Under the pieces are notes generated by a model. That model did no database searches. It was not told the DNA's origin and was given only the letters and a program-made list of their open reading frames with translations. Source: Fertoeibacter niger (lineage in GTDB: Bacteria > Pseudomonadota > Alphaproteobacteria > Rhodobacterales > Rhodobacteraceae). From it: DNA of 64,000 bases. A program made the position numbers and the translations under genes. The DNA is taken from positions 62,001-126,000 of the forward strand of contig NZ_WHUT02000004.1 in NCBI RefSeq assembly GCF_009380135.2, read 5' to 3'. Positions 28,031-40,002 of the stretch are shown here, in pieces; within the stretch, counting starts at the first letter, position 1, and the number at the start of each line of letters is the position of its first letter.

Positions 28031-28289
28031 GGGATCACCCCGTCGCCTTTTGTTCTGCCGTCACGTGCCTTCTGGGCCATCTAGCACGGGCTCACCACCG
28101 GGAACAGGCCGGGTGCGACACTGCGGCAGGGCGATGCACCCCCGAACCGGGCGCAAGCAGGGAAATGCGACCGCACACCCTTGCGCCCCCACCGCCCATG
28201 TCTATAACCGCGCCAATTTGCGCAACGCTTGCGAATCCGAAACGCCCGCTGCCACCCGGCATGCGGAGCCATAGAACACGGGGCCGACC

Positions 28290-31619
<3,330 letters not shown>

Positions 31620-31622
31620 AAG

Positions 31623-32234
31623 ATGGCTCTTGAAGCATTTGTGACTATGTCTAAGAGTATTCGGATAGAAACAAGTTTAGAAAGAGCACCCATGTCAGGC
31701 GTAAAGGGCCAGTGCGACCCAAGAGAGGAATTTTTTATTGCTGTCGTAAGCGTATTAGTTGCGCCGCTTGCTCCACTTATGATCGAATTAGGATATACTC
31801 ACCAAATAAGCGCAGGAACACTTCTCGTGTCTGCAATCATGTATGTAGCGTCACTGGCGTTCAGCACAGACAAAAAGTACCTCTTCTTTATTGGCTTCTT
31901 GGCCGTTGGCTTTTTATGCCTGGTTTACGGCTCTGCGATTCGTGTCGCAGTGGACGCTAGTACGGTGGCGGCCACTGGTTCAGTTGCAACTCTTCCTTCG
32001 AGCGATTTCCCGCCAAAGCAAATAGAGGGCTTGACACAAAATAGCGCGAAAGACGGGGGTGAGGGAGGAGTTACTCTAACTGTTGTAGCGGACAATAGCA
32101 TTTACTATTCCGCCATAATTCTTATGATAGGGTTTGGTTTGGCACATCTTCTCCAGAGGGTCCGGATGCATCTCAAAGAATCCCAGCCGTTCCTTGATTT
32201 CCGTATCTCTGTGCGTACATCTACGGAGAATTGA
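31623..32234 (+). CDS. Unknown four-helix membrane protein, AT-rich
   Basis: The 203-residue product has four predicted membrane helices: about FFIAVVSVLVAPLAPLMI, GTLLVSAIMYVASLAF, YLFFIGFLAVGFLCLVYG and YYSAIILMIGFGLAHLL. A Gly/Ser/Thr-rich loop of about 50 residues separates helices 3 and 4. No family was recognised. Base composition falls sharply right after the carB stop, three bases before this ATG. GGGGTGA at the carB end may serve as ribosome site; ATGs at 31647 and 31692 are alternatives. The next gene starts directly after the stop (TGAATG). Confidence 0.7.
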   Translation: MALEAFVTMSKSIRIETSLERAPMSGVKGQCDPREEFFIAVVSVLVAPLAPLMIELGYTHQISAGTLLVSAIMYVASLAFSTDKKYLFFIGFLAVGFLCLVYGSAIRVAVDASTVAATGSVATLPSSDFPPKQIEGLTQNSAKDGGEGGVTLTVVADNSIYYSAIILMIGFGLAHLLQRVRMHLKESQPFLDFRISVRTSTEN

Positions 32235-32627
32235 ATGTCGATTTTCGCAGTAATTCCATTCACTGAAATCGCGGCAACGTTCTTTAGCTCTGTGGTGGTT
32301 GCTATGGCCGCGAGAGACCTTTTTCGTTCAAGAAATACCGCGGCCGTATTCGCTGAGGCGCTCAGCAAACGACGTGAGTGGCGTGATTTCGAAAAAAAGC
32401 GACTGCTTGATTTGCTTAAAGACAACAGGCTTAGTGAAGATGATTGGATAGAAATCCTATCTGTTGTTGAGTCGATCGTCGTTAGCGAAACTAAGATAAA
32501 AGGTTGGAAGGAGATGCGCAGTATCTATCCCGCTCGGAGCGAAAAGGCAAAAAGACTTTTGCTGTCAGAAGTTATAAACACCTCGTCGATTAGGCTTCGC
32601 TCGGAGATAAATAGCGAATTAGCTTAG
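32235..32627 (+). CDS. Unknown membrane-anchored helical protein, AT-rich
   Basis: The 130-residue product has one N-terminal membrane helix (about residues 3-25) followed by a charged helical cytoplasmic part with EFxEALSKRREWRDFEKKR-like and SEDDWIEILSVVESIVVSE stretches. It shows no known family. It abuts the preceding membrane gene with no spacer and shares its low GC, so the two form one cassette. A hairpin at 32635-32660 follows. Confidence 0.65.
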   Translation: MSIFAVIPFTEIAATFFSSVVVAMAARDLFRSRNTAAVFAEALSKRREWRDFEKKRLLDLLKDNRLSEDDWIEILSVVESIVVSETKIKGWKEMRSIYPARSEKAKRLLLSEVINTSSIRLRSEINSELA

Positions 32628-32634
32628 CAAGCCG

Positions 32635-32660
32635 TAGGGTGCGTGAAGTCACTCACCCTA
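32635..32660. repeat. Imperfect inverted repeat TAGGGTG...CACCCTA after the AT-rich pair
   Basis: TAGGGTG-C-GTGA / TCAC-T-CACCCTA forms a hairpin with a two-base loop and one mismatch, eight bases after the second gene's stop. There is no T-run. The outer arm resembles the GTAGGGTGGGC arm of the hairpins at 53.6 and 59.1 kb. The 350-bp gap 32628-32977 otherwise holds the short repeats noted separately and no gene. Confidence 0.6.
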
Positions 32661-32698
32661 ATCATCGGTCCCCCCACCAAGCCCGCCAAACTCCCCCG

Positions 32699-32743
32699 TG
32701 CATCCCCTGTGCATCACAATCACACCCTTGACATCCGGGTCAA
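32699..32743. repeat. 11-bp direct repeat (TGCATCMCMW) and TTGAC-N6-GTCAA inverted repeat
   Basis: Two TGCATC units start 11 bp apart (32699 and 32710). They are followed by TTGAC-ATCCGG-GTCAA at 32728-32743, which includes a TTGACA that could be a -35 element. The unit matches the repeat upstream of lpdA at 52.7 kb in reverse orientation. These lie about 240-280 bp upstream of the helicase gene. Confidence 0.45.
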
Positions 32744-32977
32744 AACCCCTCATCTCCCCCTCAACCGAGTGCCCGCTGCCGCGTGAGCAGCTGCCCTGTC
32801 ATCAGGGACAAGGGCCGGTCAAACCCAGGTTCCCACCTTCACGCAGGGGCACCGCGACCCGTTCGGGGCGTGTGGCGTGCTGTCATGTGTCTCAGCTGCG
32901 GGCCGCCCCTCCGGCTGCCCCGATGATGGGGCCAGACCCCTTTGCGCGGGCCTTCCCCCCGCGCCGGAAAGACGCAT

Positions 32978-34318
32978 ATGAGCACGTTCGAAAGCCTGGG
33001 CCTTAGCCCAAAACTGACCAAAGGCCTTGAAAAGGCAGGATATACCACGCCCACCCCGATCCAGTTGCAGGCCATCCCGCATATCATGCAGGGCCGCGAC
33101 CTGATGGGTCTGGCGCAGACCGGCACCGGCAAGACGGCGGCCTTCGGCCTGCCGCTGCTGCACCGGCTGCTGGATATCGGCCACCCGCCCGCGCCGCGCA
33201 CCGTGCGCGCCCTGATCATGGCCCCCACGCGGGAACTTGTCAGCCAGATCTCTGAAAACCTTGAGGTTTTCACCAAGGGCACGGCCGTGAAGGTGGCCAC
33301 GATCACCGGCGGCGCCTCGATCTTCCGCCAGTCCGAACGGCTGGCGCGCGGCGCCGATGTGCTGGTCGCCACCCCCGGGCGGCTGATCGACCTGCTGGAC
33401 CGCAGCGCCCTGACGCTGGAATACACCGGCTATCTGGTGCTGGACGAGGCCGACCAGATGCTGGACATGGGCTTTATCCACGCCCTGAAAAAGATCGCCA
33501 AACACCTGCCGATGAAGCGCCAGACCCTGCTGTTTTCGGCCACGATGCCGAAGCTGATCGAGGATCTGGCCCAGACCTATCTGCGCGACCCGATCAAGGT
33601 GCAGGTGGCCCCGCCGGGCAAACCCATTGAAAAGATTGTGCAAGGCGTGCACTTCATCCCGCAGGGCGACAAGGCCAAGCTGTTGGAGAGCTATCTGAAA
33701 CAGCATCCGGGCGAAATGGCGCTGGTCTTTGGCCGCACCAAGCATGGTTCAGAGAAACTCATGAAATTGCTGGTAAGCTGGGGCTTCAAGGCGGGTTCGA
33801 TCCACGGCAACAAAAGCCAGAACCAGCGCGAACGCACCTTGCAGGAGTTTCGTGACGGCACGCTGGATGTGCTGGTGGCGACCGACGTGGCGGCGCGCGG
33901 CATCGACATTTCGGGCGTGCGGCATGTGTATAACTACGACATGCCGAATGTGCCGGAAAACTATGTCCACCGCATCGGGCGCACCGCCCGCGCGGGGGCC
34001 GAGGGCAAGGCTGTGGCCTTCTGCGCGCCCGCCGAGATGGACGAGCTGAAGGCGGTGGAAAAACTGCTGAAGGCACCGATCCCGGTGCTGGGTGGTGCCG
34101 CATGGTCGATGGATGCGGCCTCTGCCGCGCCGCGCCCGGGGCAGAACCGGGGCGGCCAAGGCCGTGGCAAGCCGCAGGGCCATGGCAAGCCGATGGGCGC
34201 AAAGCCGATGGGGCAAAAGCCGCAGGGCCAGAAACCCTCTCGGCCGGCAGAGGTTGGTGGCGCGGAATCGCCGCGCAAGGCCTTCCGCCCGCGCCGCCCG
34301 GCCGGCCGCGCTGCCTGA
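32978..34318 (+). CDS. DEAD-box RNA helicase (RhlE-type)
   Basis: The 446-residue product has all DEAD-box motifs: the Q motif (GYTTPTPIQ), motif I AQTGTGKT (46-53), PTRELV, DEAD (156-159), SAT, and the final HRIGRTARAG. A C-terminal tail rich in Gly, Lys, Gln and Pro with repeated KPMGQKPQGQKP-like units probably binds RNA. It unwinds RNA duplexes in ribosome assembly or mRNA turnover. The ATG at 32978 starts the conserved MSTFESLGLS. A good terminator follows. Confidence 0.94.
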   Translation: MSTFESLGLSPKLTKGLEKAGYTTPTPIQLQAIPHIMQGRDLMGLAQTGTGKTAAFGLPLLHRLLDIGHPPAPRTVRALIMAPTRELVSQISENLEVFTKGTAVKVATITGGASIFRQSERLARGADVLVATPGRLIDLLDRSALTLEYTGYLVLDEADQMLDMGFIHALKKIAKHLPMKRQTLLFSATMPKLIEDLAQTYLRDPIKVQVAPPGKPIEKIVQGVHFIPQGDKAKLLESYLKQHPGEMALVFGRTKHGSEKLMKLLVSWGFKAGSIHGNKSQNQRERTLQEFRDGTLDVLVATDVAARGIDISGVRHVYNYDMPNVPENYVHRIGRTARAGAEGKAVAFCAPAEMDELKAVEKLLKAPIPVLGGAAWSMDAASAAPRPGQNRGGQGRGKPQGHGKPMGAKPMGQKPQGQKPSRPAEVGGAESPRKAFRPRRPAGRAA

Positions 34319-34323
34319 ATTTC

Positions 34324-34350
34324 AAAGGCCCCGCTTTGGCGGGGCCTTTT
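34324..34350 (+). terminator. Intrinsic terminator after the RNA helicase gene
   Basis: AAAGGCCCCGC and GCGGGGCCTTTT form an 11-bp stem around TTTG, ending in four T. It begins six bases after the helicase stop and can act in both directions, since the left side carries AAA. Confidence 0.88.
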
Positions 34351-34423
34351 GATCTTGCCGGGAAAGTGGCGGCGTTGCCCGCACCAGTCCCGCAAGGCAG
34401 GGCCCGTCGCGGGGCTCTGGCGC

Positions 34424-34876
34424 TTACCCCGCCTCTTCCTCAAGGTTCAGTTTCATATCCAGCAGCACCTGCTGGATGGCCAGGGTTTCGCGCAGCAACC
34501 GTCTGGCTTCGTTGCCGGAAATCACCCCGTCGCCGATCGCCTGATTGTATTCCGCCATCAGCATGGCAAAACGCTGCGCAAGCGCCACCACGTCGGCATT
34601 CACCCCGCCCGAGGCTGAATTCCGCTTTTCCGCGTCATAAGACAGCGTGATGCCACGCAGATCGGCCAGCGCGCTGGTCACGTGCGGAAAGCGCGCGGCC
34701 CCTTCCAGCGCAGCCACAACATCGATGGGCATGAACCGGTCGTCATGCTCATCCTGTTCGGAATAATACCGCCCCAGCGTCGCCTTCGACTTGCCGGTCA
34801 AGGCACAGGAGGCCTCGATTCCCACATCTTTCACAAGGGCTTCGCTGTGCTTCTTCAGATAGGATTCGACGCTCAT
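34424..34876 (-). CDS. Hypothetical protein, possible phage-CII-like regulator
   Basis: The 150-residue product starts MSVESYLKKHSEALVKDVGIE, continues with a stretch resembling a helix-turn-helix ([19 protein letters not shown]) and an acidic C-terminal helix (RRLLRETLAIQQVLLDMKLNLEEE). The layout recalls Phage_CP76/CII-type regulators kept as domesticated genes in alphaproteobacteria. This is a weak resemblance. It is alone, with a good AGGTTGCC site upstream, and no phage genes are nearby. Confidence 0.6.
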   Translation of the reverse strand: MSVESYLKKHSEALVKDVGIEASCALTGKSKATLGRYYSEQDEHDDRFMPIDVVAALEGAARFPHVTSALADLRGITLSYDAEKRNSASGGVNADVVALAQRFAMLMAEYNQAIGDGVISGNEARRLLRETLAIQQVLLDMKLNLEEEAG

Positions 34877-35132
34877 GGCAACCTTTCACTTGCGCCCGGC
34901 CTTGCCGGGGAAATCACTCAGGCTTTTCCCATTAATCGGATCACAAGAAATTGTCATGCAGATTTGAGCACCGGGAAGCCGGTGCCTTAACGAGTGGCCG
35001 GTGTCCCCAGCACCGGCATAGGTGCGGCCCGTCGCGCATGCAGGTTTGCAGCCGGTGCGCGGCGGGTTCCTGCGACTGAACGGGCTTGCTTTCGCCTTGA
35101 AACCGGGGCGCGGCTTCGGCTATCCCGCCCGC

Positions 35133-35711
35133 ATGGCCAAGCTGTATTTCCATTTTTCCACGATGAACGCGGGCAAGTCGACCGCGCTGCTGCAAGCCTC
35201 GCACAACTACCGCGAGGGCGGCATGGCAACCTATCTGATCACCGCGCAGTTCGACAACCGCGCGGGCGAGGGGCGCATTGCCAGCCGGATCGGTATCGGC
35301 GAGGCTGCCGATACTTTCGCGCCGGGCGAAGACATGTTCGCCAAGATAACCGGCCGGCTGGCGCAGGGGCCGGTGGCCTGCATCTTCATCGACGAGGCGC
35401 AGTTCCTGTCAAAGCCACAGGTCTGGCAGCTGGCCCGGGCGGTGGATGATCTGAACGTGCCGGTCATGTGTTACGGCCTGCGGGTTGACTTCCGGGGCGA
35501 GCTTTTCCCCGGCTCTGCCGCGCTGCTGGCGCTGGCCGATGAGATGCGCGAGGTCAGAACCATCTGCTTTTGCGGAAAGAAAGCGACAATGGTGGTGCGC
35601 AAGGGGCCTGATGGCAAACCCTTGCGCGATGGCGAACAAGTGCAGATCGGCGGGAATGAAACCTATGTGTCGCTGTGCCGGCGTCACTGGCGCGCGGCGG
35701 TGGGCGACTGA
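35133..35711 (+). CDS. tdk: Thymidine kinase
   Basis: The 192-residue type II thymidine kinase has its P-loop as STMNAGKST (9-17), Walker B FIDEAQFL, the lasso region with GNETYVSLCRRHW, and a structural zinc site from CFC plus CRRH. It phosphorylates thymidine with ATP in pyrimidine salvage, complementing the deoA operon further on. The ATG at 35133 starts the family's N-terminus MAKLYFHFSTMN. Its last 28 bp overlap the convergent transporter gene. Confidence 0.95.
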   Translation: MAKLYFHFSTMNAGKSTALLQASHNYREGGMATYLITAQFDNRAGEGRIASRIGIGEAADTFAPGEDMFAKITGRLAQGPVACIFIDEAQFLSKPQVWQLARAVDDLNVPVMCYGLRVDFRGELFPGSAALLALADEMREVRTICFCGKKATMVVRKGPDGKPLRDGEQVQIGGNETYVSLCRRHWRAAVGD

Positions 35712-36613
35712 CGGCTGCGCAGCGCGATCATTCCCCCGGCCAGGGCGATCAGAACCATGCCAAGGCTGGCTTGCAGTGTCAGCAGTTCACCCCAGATCAG
35801 CCATCCCCAGAAGGCCGAGGCGGGCAGGATGATGTATTCGAACACTGACACTCGGCTGGCCGCCGCCATCTGATAGGCGCGTATCATCATACCCACACCG
35901 AACAAAGACCCTGCCGCCTGGACAAACGTCCAGAACAGGAAGGTCGCCGAGGGCCATACGAAACCGCGCTGCACGAAACCGGCAGCACCCTCGGGCACCG
36001 CTACCGGCACCACGGCCAGCACCGACAGCCCGATCAACCCCAGCACCCCCAGCGTTGCAAAGAACCCCGCCAGCAGCACTTCGGCGCTTTCACCGGCGCA
36101 CCATTCGCGGGTGGCGATATTGCCCATCGCATACATCAGCCCCGCCAACACGGGCAGCAGCGCCGCCGCCGATGCCCCGCTGATCGCCTCTGGTCCCAGC
36201 ACCATGACCACGCCCAGAAAGCCCACCGCCACGGCGGCCACCCGCACCGGGCCAATGGTGTGGCCATAGGCGAAGCGGCTGATCAGCAGCACAAAAATCG
36301 GCGCGGTGAACAGGCCGGCCGCCACCTGCGCCACCGGCAAAAAGGCCAGCGCGCCGAAATAGATCAGCATGGCCAGCCCGTGTATCGCCGAACGCGCCAG
36401 CACGGCGCGCGGGTTTGCCGGGCGCAGCCGCAGGCCCAGCGGGCCCGCCAACAGCCACAGCAGCGCCAGCGCCATGGCCGATCGCGATGCATGAAACTGC
36501 CACAGCCCGCCCTCGGCTGCGATCACCCGCACGTAATTGTCGGTATAGCCGATGACCATCGCATAGATCAGGATGGCCCCGGCGGCAGCGAGGGTGCGGT
36601 CTGGACTGGCCAT
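35684..36613 (-). CDS. DMT/EamA-family transporter
   Basis: The 309-residue protein has ten predicted membrane helices in two EamA repeats. The second repeat ends near the C-terminus with the SVFEYIILPASAFWGWLIWGE segment typical of the family. Substrates of this drug/metabolite transporter superfamily vary and cannot be told here. The start at 36613 gives MASPDRTLAAAGAILIYAM, the first helix. The 3' end overlaps tdk on the other strand. Confidence 0.88.
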   Translation of the reverse strand: MASPDRTLAAAGAILIYAMVIGYTDNYVRVIAAEGGLWQFHASRSAMALALLWLLAGPLGLRLRPANPRAVLARSAIHGLAMLIYFGALAFLPVAQVAAGLFTAPIFVLLISRFAYGHTIGPVRVAAVAVGFLGVVMVLGPEAISGASAAALLPVLAGLMYAMGNIATREWCAGESAEVLLAGFFATLGVLGLIGLSVLAVVPVAVPEGAAGFVQRGFVWPSATFLFWTFVQAAGSLFGVGMMIRAYQMAAASRVSVFEYIILPASAFWGWLIWGELLTLQASLGMVLIALAGGMIALRSRQSPTAARQ

Positions 36614-36771
36614 CGTTCGGGCTCCTTTTGCTGGGCACAGGGAAGCCCGGCGGCAGCGCCGCCGCAAGCCCCAATCCACCACCGGCGCGGGCCTGTGGAC
36701 AAGTCATTGTGGCATCCCGGCAAAGGGGCTATCGTCATGGAAAAAGCAGCACAGGCACGGCCCGCAGATCA

Positions 36772-37791
36772 ATGACGGCGCTGAAAAAGTATCAGAAACT
36801 CGAATGCCCCGGTCTTTGGCGCCCCACGCCCGAGGCGCAGCGGCGTGACGTGTCGGTGAAGTTTGGCGAAAGCACGCTGGTGCTGACCGACCCCCGGTCG
36901 GATCTGGCGCTGACGCATTGGTCCTTGCCTGCGGTAGAGCGGCTGAACCCCGGCCAGTTGCCCGCCATCTACGGCCCCGGGGCCGATGCGGAAGAAACGC
37001 TGGAACTGGACGAGCGCGACATGATCGCGGCGCTGGACACAGTGCGCGGCGCGCTGGAGGCGGCCTTGCCGCACCCGGGCCGGCTGCGCAACCGGGTGGC
37101 GCTGGGGCTGACGGTTTCCTTGCTGCTGCTGGCGGTGTTCTGGATGCCGGGCGCGCTGGTGTCGCATACCGTTTCGGTCGTGCCACCGGCCACCCGCACG
37201 GCCATCGGGCAGATGGCCCTGGCCGATCTGACCCGGCTGACCGGCGCGGCCTGCGCTGACCCATTGGGGCAACGCGCGCTGGATACGCTGGCGGGCCGGG
37301 TGCTTGGCCCCGATCCGGGCGCGGTGCTGATCCTGCGTGACGGGCTGGCAGGCCCCCTGCACCTGCCCGACCGGCAGATCCTGCTGCCCGAGGCGCTGGT
37401 GGCCGGGCAGGACGGCCCCGAGCCGCTGGCGGGCTTCCTGCTGGCCGAACGCGCCCGGGCCGAGGCGGATGACCCGCTGATCCCACTTCTGCAACATGCG
37501 GGCTCAACCGCCACCTTCCGGCTGCTGACCACGGGCGTTTTGCCTGAAAGCGCGGTTGCGGGCTATGCCGAGGTTCTGCTGCAAACTGATCCTGCCAGCC
37601 CCGCCGATGACAATCTGCTGACCCGCTTTGCAACGGCCGAGATCAGCAGCACCCCCTATGCCTATGCGCTTGATCCAACGGGCGAGGCCGTGCTGCCGCT
37701 GATCGAGGGCGACCCGTTCCGCGCGGGGCCACCGCGGCCCGTGTTGGCGGATGGCGACTGGGTCAGCCTGCAAGGCATCTGCGCCGAATAA
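36772..37791 (+). CDS. Hypothetical single-pass membrane protein
   Basis: The 339-residue product has a cytoplasmic N-terminal region of about 100 residues starting MTALKKYQKLECPGLWRPTPE. A membrane helix follows at about 107-127 (VALGLTVSLLLLAVFWMPGAL), then a periplasmic domain of about 200 residues. The N-terminal motif LWRPTPEAQRRDVSVKFGESTLVL is followed by LTHWSLPAVERLNPG. The pattern recurs in Rhodobacteraceae proteins of unknown role, from memory. No catalytic motif is seen. Confidence 0.7.
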   Translation: MTALKKYQKLECPGLWRPTPEAQRRDVSVKFGESTLVLTDPRSDLALTHWSLPAVERLNPGQLPAIYGPGADAEETLELDERDMIAALDTVRGALEAALPHPGRLRNRVALGLTVSLLLLAVFWMPGALVSHTVSVVPPATRTAIGQMALADLTRLTGAACADPLGQRALDTLAGRVLGPDPGAVLILRDGLAGPLHLPDRQILLPEALVAGQDGPEPLAGFLLAERARAEADDPLIPLLQHAGSTATFRLLTTGVLPESAVAGYAEVLLQTDPASPADDNLLTRFATAEISSTPYAYALDPTGEAVLPLIEGDPFRAGPPRPVLADGDWVSLQGICAE

Positions 37792-37796
37792 AAAAG

Positions 37797-37818
37797 GCCC
37801 CCGGACTGGTCCGGGGGC
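37797..37818 (-). terminator. Terminator of the SPOR-domain gene
   Basis: GCCCCCGGAC and GTCCGGGGGC form a 10-bp stem with a two-base gap. On the minus strand it is followed by a run of six T interrupted by two C (CCTTTTTTATTC), about 40 bp after the SPOR gene's stop. It could also stop plus-strand transcripts weakly. Confidence 0.85.
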
Positions 37819-37856
37819 GCAAGGTTTGTGACTGCCCGATTATCCTGTGACCGGCG

Positions 37857-39302
37857 TTACCGGATGAACGCATCCGCAAAGCCTGCGTTGCGCGCCGCCG
37901 TCAGCGCCGCCCGCGCCTGCCCTGCATCGGCAAACGGCCCGGCGTAGACGATCTGCAACGCCTTGCCGCCCTTGGTGACATTGCTGCCCGCAACCGGCAG
38001 GCCCAGCCCCGCCAGCCGCGCCTTGGCATCCGCCGCATTGCCCGCCTGCCCGAAGGTGCCAACCTGCACATAGCTCTTGCTCGCCGGTTCCGACTTTGTG
38101 GAAACAACCAGCCCCGGCTGCGGCTTGGCCGCCTGCGACTTTGACGACACGACCAGCCCCTCTGCCGGGACGACCCGCTGCACCACAGCGCCCGCAGGCT
38201 TGTAGGCCCGTCCGGTCGAGATGAAGTATTGCGACCCGTCAGTCAGCGTCACCAGCTTCAGCTTGCCATGCGGCACATCGGCGATCAGCCGCGCGGGAAT
38301 GTCGCGCGTCCAGTATTTGTCCTGCTGCGCCTGGCCGCTGCGTGTGATCTCGCCCCGGTGCGGGTTCAGCCGGTCATCCTTGAAGGCCAGCTTGTAGCCC
38401 TTCGGCGGCTTCGGCACCTGGTTCGATGATACGCGGTAAGTGGCCAGCGCCTGCGGCTGCGTCTGAACCGCCGCTGCCTGCCCTTGCCGCGCAACGCGCA
38501 GCGGGGCCACAGCCCCGGCCAGACCGCCGTTCGCCGTGGTGCACAGCACCGTCACTCCGCCATCGGTGGTGCCGAACTGCCGTGCCACCGGGGCCGATGC
38601 CGGGCAGGCCACGCCCGTTGCACTGGCCGCGCTGCGGTAGGCCGGGGCAGATGTCACCACCTTCGGCGCGGCCACGCGGGCCACGGTGCCCTGACGCGCG
38701 GTGCACAGCCGCGTCGTGCTGCCATCGGTCAGCGTGACCTGCTCGGAATATGGCGCATGGGCCGGGCAACCGGCGGCGCGCGGCGCAACCTGCGCCACCA
38801 CGCGGGGGGCTGGCGCGACGGCGGCCGGGGCCACAACACGGGGCGCGACAACACGGGGTGTGGGGGCATTCACCACCGGGGCCGCCGTGTAAGAGGTGAC
38901 GGGCACGGTGCTGCGCGGCGCGGTCGCGCGGATTTTCGGCGGTGCGGTGATGGTGGCCACCGTCTCGATCGGCTGGCGTGTGGTGCGGGCAACGGCGCGA
39001 GGCGCAGGTGCGGGCGCCGGCGCGGCCTCGGCCACCTCCACAGGCGCGCGTGGCGCACCCAGCGACGGCGGATAGCCGCACAGCACCTTGCGGCTGTTCG
39101 TTACACGCGGCACCCAGCGCGTCGTGCCGCCGTAGCCCGCGCGCAGGAACACGCAGCCCCGGCTGTCAACATACTGGCCCGCGGTATAGCTGGCAGGCGG
39201 CTGTTCGCGCGGCCCGCCGATATCAGCGATGGTTTGCGCGTGTGCAGCGCACATACCACCAACGGCGGCCCATACGGCCACCGTGACGACTTTCAACAGC
39301 AT
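37857..39302 (-). CDS. Secreted SPOR-domain protein with Ala/Pro-rich linker
   Basis: The 481-residue product has a signal peptide (MLLKVVTVAVWAAVGGMCAAHAQ) and a first Cys-flanked module (RGCVFLRAGYGG...KVLCGYPPS). A long Ala/Pro/Val linker with repeated APRVVA units follows, then two related Cys modules (GCPAHAP...TTRLCT and ACPASAP...VTVLCT). The C-terminal SPOR domain starts at about YVQVGTFGQAGNAADAKARL and binds denuded septal peptidoglycan. The start at 39302 is chosen for its GGGGGTAGTC site. It probably acts at the division septum. Confidence 0.87.
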   Translation of the reverse strand: MLLKVVTVAVWAAVGGMCAAHAQTIADIGGPREQPPASYTAGQYVDSRGCVFLRAGYGGTTRWVPRVTNSRKVLCGYPPSLGAPRAPVEVAEAAPAPAPAPRAVARTTRQPIETVATITAPPKIRATAPRSTVPVTSYTAAPVVNAPTPRVVAPRVVAPAAVAPAPRVVAQVAPRAAGCPAHAPYSEQVTLTDGSTTRLCTARQGTVARVAAPKVVTSAPAYRSAASATGVACPASAPVARQFGTTDGGVTVLCTTANGGLAGAVAPLRVARQGQAAAVQTQPQALATYRVSSNQVPKPPKGYKLAFKDDRLNPHRGEITRSGQAQQDKYWTRDIPARLIADVPHGKLKLVTLTDGSQYFISTGRAYKPAGAVVQRVVPAEGLVVSSKSQAAKPQPGLVVSTKSEPASKSYVQVGTFGQAGNAADAKARLAGLGLPVAGSNVTKGGKALQIVYAGPFADAGQARAALTAARNAGFADAFIR

Positions 39303-39369
39303 GACTACCCCCATGTAGCGTGTCGGGGATGATGCCCAAGGATCGCCTGCGAGTAAAGCGGCAAATCCC

Positions 39370-40002
39370 TTATTTTGTGCCGAACATGCGGTCGCCCGCA
39401 TCCCCTAGCCCGGGCACGATGTATCCGTGATCATTCAGCTTTTCATCCACCGCCGCCGTGACAATGGGCACATCCGGGTGTGCCGCCTTCATGCGCGCGA
39501 TGCCTTCGGGTGCAGCCAGCAAGCACAGGAAGCGAATGTTCGTGGCCCCCGCCGCTTTCAGCAGGTCAATGGCCGCGACGGAAGAGTTGCCGGTGGCCAG
39601 CATCGGATCCACCGCGATGACCAACCGGCTTTCCAGCATTTCCGGCACCTTGGCGTAATACTGCACGGGTTGCAGCGTCTCGGGGTCGCGGTAAAGCCCG
39701 ATGAACCCCACCCGCGCCGCAGGTATCAGCTCCAATATGCCATCCATCAGCCCGTTGCCCGCCCGCAGGATGGAAATCAGCGCCAGCTTCTTGCCATCAA
39801 GTATCGGCGCGTCCATCTCGCAGATCGGGGTTTCGATGCGCATGGTCGTCATGTCGAGCTCGCGCGTCACTTCATAGGCCAGCAAAAGGCTGATCTCGCG
39901 CAGCAGGCGACGGAAACCGGCAGTCGAGGTTTCCTTTTTGCGCATGATGGTCAGTTTGTGCTGCACAAGCGGGTGGGTCACGATGGTCAGATGGTCAAGC
40001 AT
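39370..40002 (-). CDS. upp: Uracil phosphoribosyltransferase
   Basis: The 210-residue enzyme makes UMP from uracil and PRPP. The PRPP-binding stretch [19 protein letters not shown] and the uracil-binding C-terminus [17 protein letters not shown] are clear. It is the last gene of the nucleoside-salvage operon and overlaps add by eight bases. It recovers uracil released by the upstream phosphorylase step. Confidence 0.97.
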   Translation of the reverse strand: MLDHLTIVTHPLVQHKLTIMRKKETSTAGFRRLLREISLLLAYEVTRELDMTTMRIETPICEMDAPILDGKKLALISILRAGNGLMDGILELIPAARVGFIGLYRDPETLQPVQYYAKVPEMLESRLVIAVDPMLATGNSSVAAIDLLKAAGATNIRFLCLLAAPEGIARMKAAHPDVPIVTAAVDEKLNDHGYIVPGLGDAGDRMFGTK

